Assembly (NCBI GenBank): GCA_963716735.1
Contig: OY970321.1
Location: 620,001 to 684,000 of the forward strand
Direction of reading: 5' to 3'
Source of the DNA: VRUE01 sp963716735
GTDB lineage: Bacteria > Actinomycetota > Thermoleophilia > Solirubrobacterales > 70-9
Length of the DNA stretch: 64,000 nucleotides
Below, piece by piece: positions 49,850-58,612 of this stretch. A program made the position numbers and the translations under genes. Each line of letters opens with the position of its first letter. The first letter of the stretch is position 1. The notes beneath the pieces are model-generated. The model worked only from the letters and a program-made list of their open reading frames with translations, made no database searches and was not told the DNA's origin.

Positions 49850-50755
49850 CTAGCCGAGGTACGGCCCCCGGCCCACGGCTATCGACGAGGGGTGTTCCAG
49901 GTCGGCCCAGAAGCCTGGGCCGGTAATTGGCACGTCCAAGCGACCGGGGAGATCCACAGTCAGGTTACCCGTCCACTGACTCGCGCCACGGGCATTGCTG
50001 TGGAAACTCCCATGGCCAGCGAAAGGAGCTGGCGGCCCGACCATCGCGGTGCGCAGACGCCGGTCATAGCTCAAGGCGCTGGCACTTGCCACGGTCCAGG
50101 TCGACCGGTGGATCTCCATCTCGCCCTGGTGTTCCTCGACTTCAACGCTCACCCTGGTCCTGGCGCCCGGCCTGCTCTGAATCGCGTCGAACTCTAGCCT
50201 GTACTTCTCTGGACGGCGCTTCTCCACATCGAGCCGAGCCCCTGGCAGGCTCTTGTTCGAGGGCCCTCCACTGGCCGCGTTGGTAATGCAAATACGCGAG
50301 TACGCAAGCGGTGCGCTGGTGGCGCTGACCTCGGCGAACCCTTCCTCTCCATGGAACTCGATGGTCCCTTCGTAGCGCTCGGCCTCAACCTGCTTCGTGC
50401 GCCCCGGCTTACAGCCCCAACGCACCGTCTTCGTCCGCCCGGTCGGCACCCGGGTCACTGAGATCCTTCCCAACTTGCCAAGGTCCGCGTCAATCGTCGT
50501 GGGAGACACGGTCGCCGGTGCCGAATAAGTGACAATCGTGCGCTTACCGCGCACCAAGTAAAGGCCGATCCATCCTTCTCCTCCTTCGGGCGCTCCGGCC
50601 AAAACGGCGAAACCGTAGCCGTTGCTCGCCTGCAACCCGAATCCGGTGAGTGCCGGCAAAATCCAGTCTTCTTCGCCTTGAACAGCGGCCGGCAGCAACA
50701 GGCTCAGAGCAAACACCAGCAACGCCCCTATGCCGCCCGTCGATCCTCGCCTCAC
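49850..50755 (-). CDS. secreted protein, unknown function
   Basis: A 301-residue protein with a signal peptide (IGALLVFALSLLLPAAVQG) and a mature beta-rich part with two Cys (GCKPG, RICITNA). No family is recognised. It resembles in style the native secreted proteins of the window such as 36338-37114, but I see no clear homology. Lone gene of its cassette apart from hicA-hicB. Confidence 0.65.
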   Translation of the reverse strand: MRRGSTGGIGALLVFALSLLLPAAVQGEEDWILPALTGFGLQASNGYGFAVLAGAPEGGEGWIGLYLVRGKRTIVTYSAPATVSPTTIDADLGKLGRISVTRVPTGRTKTVRWGCKPGRTKQVEAERYEGTIEFHGEEGFAEVSATSAPLAYSRICITNAASGGPSNKSLPGARLDVEKRRPEKYRLEFDAIQSRPGARTRVSVEVEEHQGEMEIHRSTWTVASASALSYDRRLRTAMVGPPAPFAGHGSFHSNARGASQWTGNLTVDLPGRLDVPITGPGFWADLEHPSSIAVGRGPYLG

Positions 50756-50896
50756 TCGGCAAATCCTACAAACGACCTCCCGCGTACCGGAGTTGAGACG
50801 CCTGGCCCATCAAAGATGTTCGATCACCGACCACCGAATCACCGCTAGGTCGGCATAGCCGTTGCGGGTTCCGCGAACGCCACTGCGATAGACCGT

Positions 50897-51091
50897 CTAC
50901 CGTGAGCCCTCCGGGGGCGGAATGCCGAGCTGTTTGCAGATCGAGCGGGCCAGCGGATAGGCGATCTCGCGATGTCGAGGAACCGAGGTAGAACGCTCGG
51001 CGTCCATGCCCCAATAACTGTGGCGGCCGCCCTCGCGTAGCAAGCGCGCGCCGTGATTCTTTAGGTGCCGCTCGAGGTTTCGTCGCTTCAC
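50897..51091 (-). CDS. hicA: HicA-family toxin (mRNA interferase)
   Basis: A 64-residue dsRBD-like toxin that cleaves mRNA. The family pattern is complete: KRRNLERHLKNHGARLLREGGRHSYW with the catalytic His in GGRHS (about residue 23), then SVPRHREI and ICKQLGIPPP. Starts inside the hicB stop by a four-base overlap. Antitoxin upstream of toxin is a common HicAB order. Confidence 0.92.
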   Translation of the reverse strand: MKRRNLERHLKNHGARLLREGGRHSYWGMDAERSTSVPRHREIAYPLARSICKQLGIPPPEGSR

Positions 51092-51315
51092 GCCGCGACG
51101 ATGTTGAGCGACTCGCTGCCGACCGCTTTGCCCTGTGGCTCGTGCTCGGCTGCGCGCAGCTCGAGCATTCCCGCGAGCGCGTCCAGCGCCATCTCGCGGG
51201 CCTCATCCATGGTTCTGCCCTGGCTAAGCACGCCGGGGACCTCGGGGATTGAGGAGACGATCCAGCCGTCGTCTCCCTCCTCGTAGAGGATCGTGAGGTG
51301 CAGGGGGTCGCTCAT
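51088..51315 (-). CDS. hicB: HicB-family antitoxin
   Basis: A 75-residue antitoxin with the RNase H-like HicB fold: YEEGDDGWIVSSIPEVPGVLSQGRTMDEAREMALDAL. It lacks a C-terminal DNA-binding domain, being a short form. ATG 51315 is chosen; the frame continues upstream into the att repeat only by chance. Translationally coupled to hicA. Confidence 0.92.
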   Translation of the reverse strand: MSDPLHLTILYEEGDDGWIVSSIPEVPGVLSQGRTMDEAREMALDALAGMLELRAAEHEPQGKAVGSESLNIVAA

Positions 51316-51375
51316 AGCACCAGTGTAACGGCGCGAGTGGCCTCGACTTCGGAGAGCGTCCCGGAGGGATGTCGC

Positions 51376-51404
51376 GGGAGTTCGGGACCAATTTCGGGAG
51401 CAAA
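51376..51404 (+). repeat. orphan fragment of the att arm
   Basis: GGGAGTTCGGGACCAATTTC and the following GGGAGCAAA match the last part of the shared arm, but no tRNA core precedes it. It lies 45 bases before copy 4, so it may be a leftover of a lost repeat or an opposite arm. Confidence 0.6.
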
Positions 51405-51448
51405 CCCTCTCCGCGACCGCGATGTTTCCTTCTAGAGCCGTTTCTTGA

Positions 51449-51597
51449 TGGGGCGGGCAGGACTCGAACCTGCGCTCCACGGATTATGAGTCGCGCCGGA
51501 ACCCGTCTATTGAGCCGAATCTGGCCTGAGAGAACGAATTACGTCCAAGGAGTTCGGCTGAGTTCGGTGGAGTCGGGGACCAATTTTGGGACCAAGT
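51449..51597 (+). repeat. tRNA-derived att-like repeat, copy 4 (variant T arm)
   Basis: Core reads GGGGCGGGCAGGACTCGAAC then CTGCGCTCCACGGATTATG: relative to the resident tRNA the T-stem changes on both sides (GCAGG/CCTGC for GAAGG/CCTTC), and the variable loop differs. The arm is the common one. Confidence 0.9.
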
Positions 51598-51638
51598 CCT
51601 GGCCTTGCGAAGTAACGGCGGGCACACCGACTGGAGCG

Positions 51639-52538
51639 TCATCCGGCGAGACGATGCCTCTTCAAGAACTCAATCTGATCATCGATCACGGGTTCGAAGC
51701 CGGGCTCCCAGTAGACATCAAAGTGATCCAGGTGTGGGTACCGGCGGAGCTCGCCTCGTTTGGCACGACGGGATGCGCGTTCAGCTGGTTGGTTGCGAAG
51801 CAGAGTCTCCTGCTCGGCGACCTGCACGAGCATTGGACATCGAACTTCCTTGGCCCTCGTCGCCGGTCGGTGGCGCGGAATCTGCAGCAGGATTCGAGCA
51901 GCTACCTCGTTGCGCCAGAGAGAATGGGCGGCCAGTCGCGAGGTCGAATTCCAAGCGCCCGCATTCACTATTCCAGCCTTGGTGCCTGGCGGGCCGAGTG
52001 CCGGAACGATGTAAGGTGCTGCTCCCCTCCGAGCTCGGACAAGATCGCGCAGTCCGACGCCAGTAGCCCAAGCTGCCCTTCCGGCACTGGCTCCTCGCGG
52101 CTGGAGGGCCCCATCCACCAAAGGGACCAGGCAAATGCAGGCTGCCAGCCATGGATGGCGCACGGCAGCATCGAGCGCATAGCCACCAGCGAAGGAAGTG
52201 CCCCAGATCGCCATGCGTGATCCATCGATCCCGCCGAGATTGCGAACATAAGCGAGCGCTGCATCGCAATCCTCATACTGACGCTTTAGGTCGAGCAGTT
52301 GACGCGGCTCGCCCCCACTCGAACCGAAGTGCCGAAAGTCGAAGGCCACCGCAGCGATGCCGGCCTCGGCAAAGCGCTCGCAGAAAGCGTCGAGGCGCTC
52401 GTCACGAGTTCCGGTGAAGCCATGCATAAGAACAACGCATCCGCATTCTCCGTCCTCCCTCCTTGGCCGGTACAGCCAGGCGGCTAATTCGTCGCCGCCA
52501 GAAGGAATAGAAAGATCTTCGCGAAGGTCCGATGCCAT
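51639..52538 (-). CDS. alpha/beta-hydrolase (acylamino/dienelactone-type)
   Basis: A 299-residue cytoplasmic hydrolase. VVLMHGFTGTRDERL (about 35-49) holds the oxyanion turn, the nucleophile is in IWGTSFAGG (about residue 115) and the catalytic His in YPHLDHFDVY near the end. The substrate is unknown. The start lies 31 bases from att copy 5 and the stop 41 bases from copy 4, so it is a single-gene cassette. Confidence 0.85.
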   Translation of the reverse strand: MASDLREDLSIPSGGDELAAWLYRPRREDGECGCVVLMHGFTGTRDERLDAFCERFAEAGIAAVAFDFRHFGSSGGEPRQLLDLKRQYEDCDAALAYVRNLGGIDGSRMAIWGTSFAGGYALDAAVRHPWLAACICLVPLVDGALQPRGASAGRAAWATGVGLRDLVRARRGAAPYIVPALGPPGTKAGIVNAGAWNSTSRLAAHSLWRNEVAARILLQIPRHRPATRAKEVRCPMLVQVAEQETLLRNQPAERASRRAKRGELRRYPHLDHFDVYWEPGFEPVIDDQIEFLKRHRLAG

Positions 52539-52569
52539 CGCGAGATCCTAATCGTGCAAACCAAACTAT

Positions 52570-52718
52570 GGGGCGGGCAGGACTCTAACCTGCGCTCCAC
52601 GGATTATGAGTCGCGCCGGAAGCCGTCCATAGAGGCGAATCTGGCCTGATAGAGCGAATCACGTCCAAGGAGTTCGGCTGAGTTCGGTGGAGTCGGGGAC
52701 CAATTTCGGGACCAAGTT
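52570..52718 (+). repeat. tRNA-derived att-like repeat, copy 5 (variant T arm)
   Basis: Same variant T arm as copy 4 with one extra change in the T loop (GACTCTAAC), then GCGCCGGAAGCCGTCCATAG and the common arm ending GGGACCAATTTCGGGACCAA. Followed within 33 bp by an IS481-family element. Confidence 0.9.
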
Positions 52719-52750
52719 TTCAGCGCGATGAAGAAACCGGCTGATCTAGT

Positions 52751-53789
52751 TGTAGTTCCTCACCACGTTGTTCATCCGGGCCTCCTTGAAGGCTGGGGGT
52801 GCTGACCACCCAGATCAAGGAGGACACCGGATGAAGCTGCACGCTAACGCTCGAACCTGCCCGAAAAGCAGGCGCCTGCTCGTAGAGCGCCTCGAGAGAG
52901 GCTGGTCGCTGACGTTGGCGGCCGAGGCCGCCGGCGTCAGCGAGCGAACCGCCGCCAAGTGGCTCGCCCGCTGGCGCTCTGAGGGAGAGGCGGGCCTGCT
53001 CGACCGCAGCTCTGCACCAAAGGCACGCCCAACGCAGCTGCCCGCGGATCGCGTCAAGGCGATCGAGGCACTGAGGAGGCTGTGGATGACAGCGGCTGAG
53101 ATCGCCGAGGTGCTTGGGATGGCTCTCTCAACCGTCTCAAGGTGGCTGAAGCGAATCGGACTGGGCAGGAGGAGTCGTCTGAGCCCACCCGAGCCGCCCA
53201 ACCGCTACGAGCGCAAACGCCCAGGAGAGCTGATCCACGTCGACATCAAGAAGCTGGGGCGCATCCTGCGACCTGGCCATCGCGTCACCGGCAATCGCCG
53301 CGATCGCTACACCGACGCCCGGGGCTATGGCGTCGCCGGTTGGGAGTTCGTCCACGTCTGCGTGGATGACGCCACCCGCCTCGCCTACGTCGAGGTGCTT
53401 GCAGATGAGCGCGCCCTCACCGCCGTCGGCTTCCTGCGCCGAGCCGTCGAGTGGTTTGGATCGATGGGTATCGCCGTCGAGAGGGTGATGAGCGACAACG
53501 GCTCCTGCTACCGCTCTCATGCGCATGCGAGCGCCTGCAGGGAGCTCGGACTCAAGCACCTCTTCACCCAGCCCTACCGGCCTCGGACAAACGGCAAGGC
53601 GGAGCGATTCATCCAGACGCTCCAGAACCGATGGGCCTATGGAGCTATCTACGCGAACTCAGCCGAGAGGACCGCAGCTCTTCCGGGCTGGCTCACCCAC
53701 TACAACTTCACCCGACGACATGGCTCCCTCGGCCACAAGACGCCCGCGGCTCGGCTCGCCGAGCTGGAACAACGTCCTGAGTAGCTACA
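52751..53789 (+). mobile_element. IS481-family insertion sequence
   Basis: Ends are imperfect inverted repeats: TGTAGTTCCTCACCACGTTG on the left and the complement TGTAGCTACTCAGGACGTTG on the right. The flanks carry a 6-bp direct repeat TCTAGT (52745-52750 and 53790-53795), a target duplication. Length 1039 bp, one intact transposase gene, so it may still be active. Confidence 0.9.
52831..53784 (+). CDS. IS481-family transposase
   Basis: A 317-residue DDE transposase. N-terminal HTH domains (GWSLTLAAEAAGVSERTAAKWLARW) and an rve integrase core with HVDIKKLG (first Asp), VMSDNGSCY (second Asp) and TNGKAERFIQTL (Glu). ATG 52831 follows AAGGAGG; the frame is open to 52768 in the IS left end. 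No frameshift or stop is seen. Confidence 0.93.
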   Translation: MKLHANARTCPKSRRLLVERLERGWSLTLAAEAAGVSERTAAKWLARWRSEGEAGLLDRSSAPKARPTQLPADRVKAIEALRRLWMTAAEIAEVLGMALSTVSRWLKRIGLGRRSRLSPPEPPNRYERKRPGELIHVDIKKLGRILRPGHRVTGNRRDRYTDARGYGVAGWEFVHVCVDDATRLAYVEVLADERALTAVGFLRRAVEWFGSMGIAVERVMSDNGSCYRSHAHASACRELGLKHLFTQPYRPRTNGKAERFIQTLQNRWAYGAIYANSAERTAALPGWLTHYNFTRRHGSLGHKTPAARLAELEQRPE

Positions 53790-53882
53790 TCTAGTGTCGA
53801 TGCCACTCATTTCGCGGGGTAGACGCCGTAGGCGGCGTCAGGCCGGGTAGTCAGCCGGCCTGACGGGGCCCGCAGGGCGGCC

Positions 53883-54215
53883 TCAGCTGTCCAGGGGCAC
53901 CGGTCGCCGCGCGAAGTGGCGGCGGGTCGGCGAGGCCAGCAACAAGACCAGGGCCGTAAACATGAAGATGGCGTTTGTCCCGAGGACGAACAGGAACCCA
54001 ATGAAGTAAAGAGCCGTGACCGCGATGTCGAGCAACCAGAGCCAGCGGACCCGCCTCAGGAGAAAGTAGCTGAGCGCAACGCCAGCGGCGAGCGCGACCC
54101 ATCGGAAGGTGGTTCCGTTGAGCGCCACGTCGAGGATGCTCAAAAACGCCCCGACCGCAATGTAGGCGCGCAACGTCCAGGGCGCTTCCTTCCACAGTTC
54201 CTTGAGTTCGACCAT
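53883..54215 (-). CDS. small membrane protein (paralogue A)
   Basis: A 110-residue protein with three or four hydrophobic segments. It starts MVELKELWKEAPWTLRAY and has a YFLLRRVRWLWLL block in the middle and SPTRRHF near the end. The same pattern occurs in the divergent neighbour 54359-54694, so the two are paralogues. Function unknown. It lies between the IS and the tRNA in the last cassette. Confidence 0.7.
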   Translation of the reverse strand: MVELKELWKEAPWTLRAYIAVGAFLSILDVALNGTTFRWVALAAGVALSYFLLRRVRWLWLLDIAVTALYFIGFLFVLGTNAIFMFTALVLLLASPTRRHFARRPVPLDS

Positions 54216-54358
54216 TCACCGGGCGTATCGGCGCTGGGCGAGGGCCGCTTTAGGCCCGACCCTGCGACCTCCGTGGGCGATCAGCTGCCCGATCGACCCC
54301 GATGCTCAGCGCCCGCCGCGCAGCGGTGAACCCCGTCGGACGAGTTGGTCTGGGAACC

Positions 54359-54694
54359 GTGGCTGAGTGGGGAAAGACACCGTGGCCTCTGCGACTCTAC
54401 GTCATCGGCGCGCTCGCAAATGCCGCAATCACCGCGGTAGTCGCCTCGGCGCCCGTCCCTCAAGGGTCTTCCTCATGGCCTTTAACCGTTATCTGCTTCT
54501 TCCTGTTGAGGGCAGTGCGCTGGCTCTGGGTACTTACGATCGTCTTCATACTTCTCGGCTTCGCATTGGGGATCGTTGAAGGCACGCTGACGTGGTACGG
54601 CACCCTTCGACGTCGTGGCTTTCGTCTCGCAGCTGCATCCCGATACACGACGGACGCCACGCAATATCCGCGCTCCCCGGCAGCACAGCTCTAG
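54359..54694 (+). CDS. small membrane protein (paralogue B, possibly frameshifted at 3' end)
   Basis: A 111-residue protein from GTG 54359 (VAEWGKTPWPLRLYVIGALAN), matching paralogue A in W-x3-PW-x-LR-x-Y and in FFLLRAVRWLWVL. The frame is open back to 54302, but the paralogue alignment favours 54359. Near the end the homologous tail (SQLHPDTRRTP, compare SPTRRHF) is in another frame around 54630, which suggests a recent frameshift. Function unknown. The following 244 bases to the tRNA show no gene. Confidence 0.6.
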   Translation: MAEWGKTPWPLRLYVIGALANAAITAVVASAPVPQGSSSWPLTVICFFLLRAVRWLWVLTIVFILLGFALGIVEGTLTWYGTLRRRGFRLAAASRYTTDATQYPRSPAAQL

Positions 54695-54938
54695 TTCTCA
54701 TCCCAAGTCGGGCAATGGCGGATTCACAAGATCAGCCCTCCTATTCCAAGGAATCCAGCGGCCCGACCGAGAACGCCTCGAACTTTGGCGCATCGAGGAT
54801 CGCCTGGATCAGCAGTGCGCTTCCACCGACAAGCGTTGAGTCGAAGTCAATCTCGCTCGCCAGGTATCAGGCGCGATCAGCCGGCCAGATCATGCTGGGC
54901 GAGACCCATCCATCCAGACCGGTCAGCTCGAACCCTCA

Positions 54939-55012
<74 letters not shown>

Positions 55013-55055
55013 TCGGGGGCGAGGGTAGCGTGCGGTGGGGGCTTGCGTTGCTCGC

Positions 55056-55421
55056 TCAGGCGCTGAAAAGCTGGGCCAGGGAGCGGCCGACGTCCGGGGG
55101 CTCTTCCTGGCCTTCCGCCGCGGCGTTGGCGCCCTCGGAGAGGGCCTTGGCGGCATCGGCGATCTGGTGGGAGCGGCCGCCGCGGAGAACACCGGATTTC
55201 TTTGCTTCGGCGAGGTCGGATTCCATCAAGCCCGCCAGCTCGGCGAGGCGACGGAGGCCGACAGCGCCGGCGGTCCCCCTCAGGGCGTGGGCTTCAGCTC
55301 GTAGAGTCTCGAAGTCTTCGGTCTCGGTGGCAACACCGGCGGCGATCACGTCGCAGCGACGGCGCGCCTCTTCGGCAAATGACTTGAGCAGCTCTGGATC
55401 GGGTGCGGTTTTCTCGCTCAT
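55056..55421 (-). CDS. Hpt-domain phosphotransfer protein
   Basis: A 121-residue histidine phosphotransfer protein. The phosphorylatable His lies in EAHALRGTAGAVGLRRLAEL (about residue 45), the usual HxLKG(S/T) pattern as HALRGTAG. No kinase or receiver gene is adjacent, so its partners are elsewhere. Its start overlaps the stop of the upstream thioredoxin-like lipoprotein gene (ATGA). Confidence 0.88.
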   Translation of the reverse strand: MSEKTAPDPELLKSFAEEARRRCDVIAAGVATETEDFETLRAEAHALRGTAGAVGLRRLAELAGLMESDLAEAKKSGVLRGGRSHQIADAAKALSEGANAAAEGQEEPPDVGRSLAQLFSA

Positions 55422-56494
55422 TCCCCGGTCACCTCTTTCACGACCCTCGTCAATCGGTCGACGCCGAAGGCTCCCTCGATCTCCGCCTGGATCACGCCCT
55501 TGCGGTCGATCGCGAACAGCCACGGCTCACTTGGCAGGTGGAACGCCCGCACCTGCGGCCTCACGCCCTTGCTCGGATCGTTGTCCTTGTAGATCTCCAT
55601 ATGGATGAACGCGGCCTTGTCGCCGTACTGCTCTTTGACCTGCTCGGCCACGTCGACAACCGGGCCGCATACCCGACTCTGGCAGAACTGGGGGGTCGCA
55701 AACAAGAGGAGGATCGGTTCTTTGCCCAGCGCGTCGGCATAGTCGACCCGATTTTGGGTGTCGGGCGGGATCCGCGTGGTGATCTTGGAGAGGTCGCCGC
55801 CAGCGTCCGCCGGGGTCGGCGTGTGGATCTTCGGCGCCTCTTCCCCGACCTTCGGGACGCTCTTGAACTCGCCGACCGAGGCGCTGGGCAGGAGCGTCGC
55901 GACGGTTTCGTCGCCCTGCTCGATCAGCGCCGCTATCCGCCACTCGCCGTTCTGCGGAAAGTCGAGGTCGGTCGTGTAGACGATCGTCGCCGCGTCGGGA
56001 TCGCTGGTCGTGGTCTGCGCGCGATAGGCCGGCTCGGTGGCAAGGCTTTCTATCGCCGCCGGATAGGGACCCTTGGCCGGCTGTTCGAGCGCTTCGGTAC
56101 GGGCGCGCGCCACCGCCCCTTTCTCCTTGCCGTCCCCGGAAGCTTCGTCGCCGCTCAGCCCCATATGGGGCACCCTGGCCACGTAGAGGGCGACCTTCGC
56201 GTCGCTCACCTGGCTGCGATCCGGATGGAAGATCCCGAAGGGATAGCGGTTCTCACCCTTGTAGAAGGCGAGGGCGGCCGGCGAGACGACAAGTTCGGCG
56301 TGCGAATCGGCGTCTTTGACGATTTCGCCCAAGGTTCTGTCTTCGGTCTTGGGGAATTCGCTCTTCGGCGGTGCGGGCTTGCCGGCCGCAACTCCTCCAC
56401 TCGAGGTGGAGGAGTCAGAACCACCGCAGCCTGCCGCAAGGAAAGCGGCGGCGAACAGGCAGAGGAACGCTTTTGTGGCATGGCGCCGGGGCAT
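55418..56494 (-). CDS. thioredoxin-like lipoprotein
   Basis: A 358-residue lipoprotein: signal with lipobox LAAGC at Cys23, a ~200-residue N-terminal region of unknown type, and a C-terminal thioredoxin-like domain (about 245-355) with ILLLFATPQFCQSRVCGP. The two Cys are spaced CxxxxC (FCQSRVC), as in actinobacterial SCO/thioredoxin-like lipoproteins, rather than CxxC. The late LPSEPWLFAIDRKG has the cis-Pro-like loop. Likely at the outer face of the membrane. Confidence 0.82.
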   Translation of the reverse strand: MPRRHATKAFLCLFAAAFLAAGCGGSDSSTSSGGVAAGKPAPPKSEFPKTEDRTLGEIVKDADSHAELVVSPAALAFYKGENRYPFGIFHPDRSQVSDAKVALYVARVPHMGLSGDEASGDGKEKGAVARARTEALEQPAKGPYPAAIESLATEPAYRAQTTTSDPDAATIVYTTDLDFPQNGEWRIAALIEQGDETVATLLPSASVGEFKSVPKVGEEAPKIHTPTPADAGGDLSKITTRIPPDTQNRVDYADALGKEPILLLFATPQFCQSRVCGPVVDVAEQVKEQYGDKAAFIHMEIYKDNDPSKGVRPQVRAFHLPSEPWLFAIDRKGVIQAEIEGAFGVDRLTRVVKEVTGE

Positions 56495-56580
56495 GCGGAT
56501 CGGTCATGTTATTCGGCGAAGGCCCGCGGGCGCCCTATAGGGTGCGTGCCCGGCGAACCGACGAGCATGAGGAGAGAGAC

Positions 56581-57312
56581 GTGGCAGATCGAGCTGCACT
56601 GATCACGGGGGCCTCAAGTGGGATCGGGCTTGCGATTGCCCGCACGCTCGGCGAAGAGGGATACGCACTGACCGTCTCAGCCCGGCGCCCGGAGAAGCTG
56701 GAGGCCGCCGCCGAGGAGCTGCGCGCAAGTGGGCTGGAGGTCCAGAGCGTCCCCGCAAACATGACCGACGAGGACGACGTGGTCGGCGTCTTCGCCAAAC
56801 ACCGGGATGCCTACGGCCGCCTCGATGCCCTCGTCAACAACGCGGGGGTGGGGATCGGCGCGGCAATGGAGGAGATCAAGACCAAATACCTCGACATGCA
56901 GCTCTCGGTCAACCTGCGGGCGCTGATCATCGGCACCCGCGAGGGCCTGCCGATGCTGCGCGAGGCGGGCGCCGAGCACGGCAAGGCGCTGATCGTCAAC
57001 ACCGCATCGATCGCGGGCAAAGGCGGGCAGGCATGGCTCTCGGTCTACGCCGCGACCAAGGGCGCAGTGATCAACTTCACCCAGTCGACGCACCGCGAAG
57101 TCGGCGGTGCCGGCATCCAGTGCACGGCCCTCGCGCCGGGCTTCGTCGACACGCCGATGACCGAGTTCGCCAAGGAGCAGGTGCCCGGCGAAGAGATGAT
57201 CCGGCCGGAGGACATCGGCGAGGCGGTGCGCTTCCTGCTGCACACGTCGCCCAACTGCCACGTACCGGAGATTGTCTTCACCCGTCCGGGCGAGGGACTG
57301 GACACGCCTTAA
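56581..57312 (+). CDS. SDR-family oxidoreductase
   Basis: A classical short-chain dehydrogenase of 243 residues. TGASSGIG (cofactor loop, 9-16), NNAGVG, and the catalytic Y-x3-K in YAATKGA near residue 155 preceded by Ser in NTASIAG. The GTG at 56581 follows GAGGAGAGAG. The substrate is unknown. Followed 7 bases later by a glycosyltransferase gene. Confidence 0.9.
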   Translation: MADRAALITGASSGIGLAIARTLGEEGYALTVSARRPEKLEAAAEELRASGLEVQSVPANMTDEDDVVGVFAKHRDAYGRLDALVNNAGVGIGAAMEEIKTKYLDMQLSVNLRALIIGTREGLPMLREAGAEHGKALIVNTASIAGKGGQAWLSVYAATKGAVINFTQSTHREVGGAGIQCTALAPGFVDTPMTEFAKEQVPGEEMIRPEDIGEAVRFLLHTSPNCHVPEIVFTRPGEGLDTP

Positions 57313-57319
57313 CGGCGCC

Positions 57320-58513
57320 ATGCGGTTCCTGGTTGCAGCGTTCGGCGATCCTGGACATGTCTTCCCAGCCATAGCCCTGGGCCGGGCCCTCGCCAGTCGT
57401 GACCACGAGGTGACGATCGAGACCTGGGAGGAGCGGCGGGCCGCCGTCGAGGGGGCTGGGCTGGGTTTTGCCGCGGCTGAGGAATACCGGATGTTTCCCC
57501 CGCCCGACCCCGACTCGGCGGAGGGCGCGCACGCGGCCGAGGCGGCGCGGGCGCTGTTGCCGCTGCTGGAGGAGATGCGCCCGCATGTGGTGGTCAGCGA
57601 CATCCTCACCCTTGCTCCGGCGCTCGCGGCCGAGGTCGCCGGGGTGCCACGAGCGACCCTGATCCCGCACATCTACCCGGTCGTCGAGCCGGGGCTGCCG
57701 TTCTTCGCGGTCGGCCTGCAGCCGCCGCGCACGCCACTGGGTCGCCTTGTATGGCGGAGAGGACAGCGGGCGTTGAACATCGGACTGGAGCAGGGGCGCG
57801 ACGACCTGAACCGGCAGCGGGAGCGGCTTGACCTTCCGCCCACAGAGCGACTCCACGGTGGGATCAGTTCGGACCTGGCGCTGGTCGGCACCTTCCCGCA
57901 GCTCGAGTACCCGCGGTCCTGGCCCGCCGGGGTCGAGGTGACCGGACCGCTGAGCTTCGAGGTCCCCCATGCAGAGATCGAGCTACCGCCGGGGGACGAG
58001 CCGCTCGTTTTGGTCGCGCCGAGCACCGCACACGACTCCCGCAATCACCTCGTGCGCACGGCACTCGAGACCCTGGCCGACGAGCCGGTGCGGGTCGTCG
58101 CGACGACCAACCGCGTCGTGCCACAGAACCCAATCGAGGTGCCCGACAACGCGATCCTCGTCGAGTGGCTCAGCTACAGCCAGCTGATGCCGGCAGCCTC
58201 GCTGGTGATATCGCACGGCGGCCACGGCACGGTGGCCCGCGCGCTTGCCGCGGGCACGCCGCTGCTGATCAGTCCCTTCATCGGCGACATGAGCGAGACG
58301 GCGATGCGGGTCAGCTGGGCCAAGGCCGGCCTCGCCCTTCCCTGGCGCCTCTGCCTCCCCTCCCCCCTGCGCTGGGCGACTCGCCGCATCCTCGGAGACC
58401 CGTCCTTCGCCGCCCGTGCGGGCGAGCTCGCCGCCTGGGCGCAACAGCACGATGGCGCCGAACGGGGGGCGGAACTGGTCGAGCAGCTCGCCAAAAGGCA
58501 CGCGCTCGTCTGA
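57320..58513 (+). CDS. MGT/UGT-like glycosyltransferase (GT1 type)
   Basis: A 397-residue GT-B glycosyltransferase. The N-terminal half starts MRFLVAAFGDPGHVFPAIALGRAL (acceptor domain), and the C-terminal half has WLSYSQLMPAASLVISHGGHGTVARALAAGTPLL, the donor-sugar motif of the macrolide-type family. Probably glycosylates a lipid or small molecule. Likely in an operon with the SDR gene. Confidence 0.9.
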   Translation: MRFLVAAFGDPGHVFPAIALGRALASRDHEVTIETWEERRAAVEGAGLGFAAAEEYRMFPPPDPDSAEGAHAAEAARALLPLLEEMRPHVVVSDILTLAPALAAEVAGVPRATLIPHIYPVVEPGLPFFAVGLQPPRTPLGRLVWRRGQRALNIGLEQGRDDLNRQRERLDLPPTERLHGGISSDLALVGTFPQLEYPRSWPAGVEVTGPLSFEVPHAEIELPPGDEPLVLVAPSTAHDSRNHLVRTALETLADEPVRVVATTNRVVPQNPIEVPDNAILVEWLSYSQLMPAASLVISHGGHGTVARALAAGTPLLISPFIGDMSETAMRVSWAKAGLALPWRLCLPSPLRWATRRILGDPSFAARAGELAAWAQQHDGAERGAELVEQLAKRHALV

Positions 58514-58518
58514 AGAAG

Positions 58519-58591
58519 CTCCGGGGGTGGGACTCGAACCCACAACAACTCGGTTAACAGCCGAGTGCTCTACCGATTGAGCTACCCCGGA
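58519..58591 (-). tRNA. tRNA-Asn(GTT)
   Basis: A 73-nt cloverleaf on the minus strand: acceptor TCCGGGG/CCCCGGA, D arm TAGCTCAATCGGTAGAGC, anticodon loop CTGTTAA with GTT, T loop TTCGAGT, discriminator G, no encoded CCA. It lies 5 bases past the glycosyltransferase stop. Confidence 0.96.
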
Positions 58592-58612
58592 ACGCGGCAG
58601 GGAATTTAGCGG

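Noticed and set aside
44905..52718. CRISPR array or classical integron attC array
   Set aside because: The repeats are ~150 bp, spaced by 1-3 kb with genes, and built on a tRNA core; there are no short spacers, no cas genes and no IntI.
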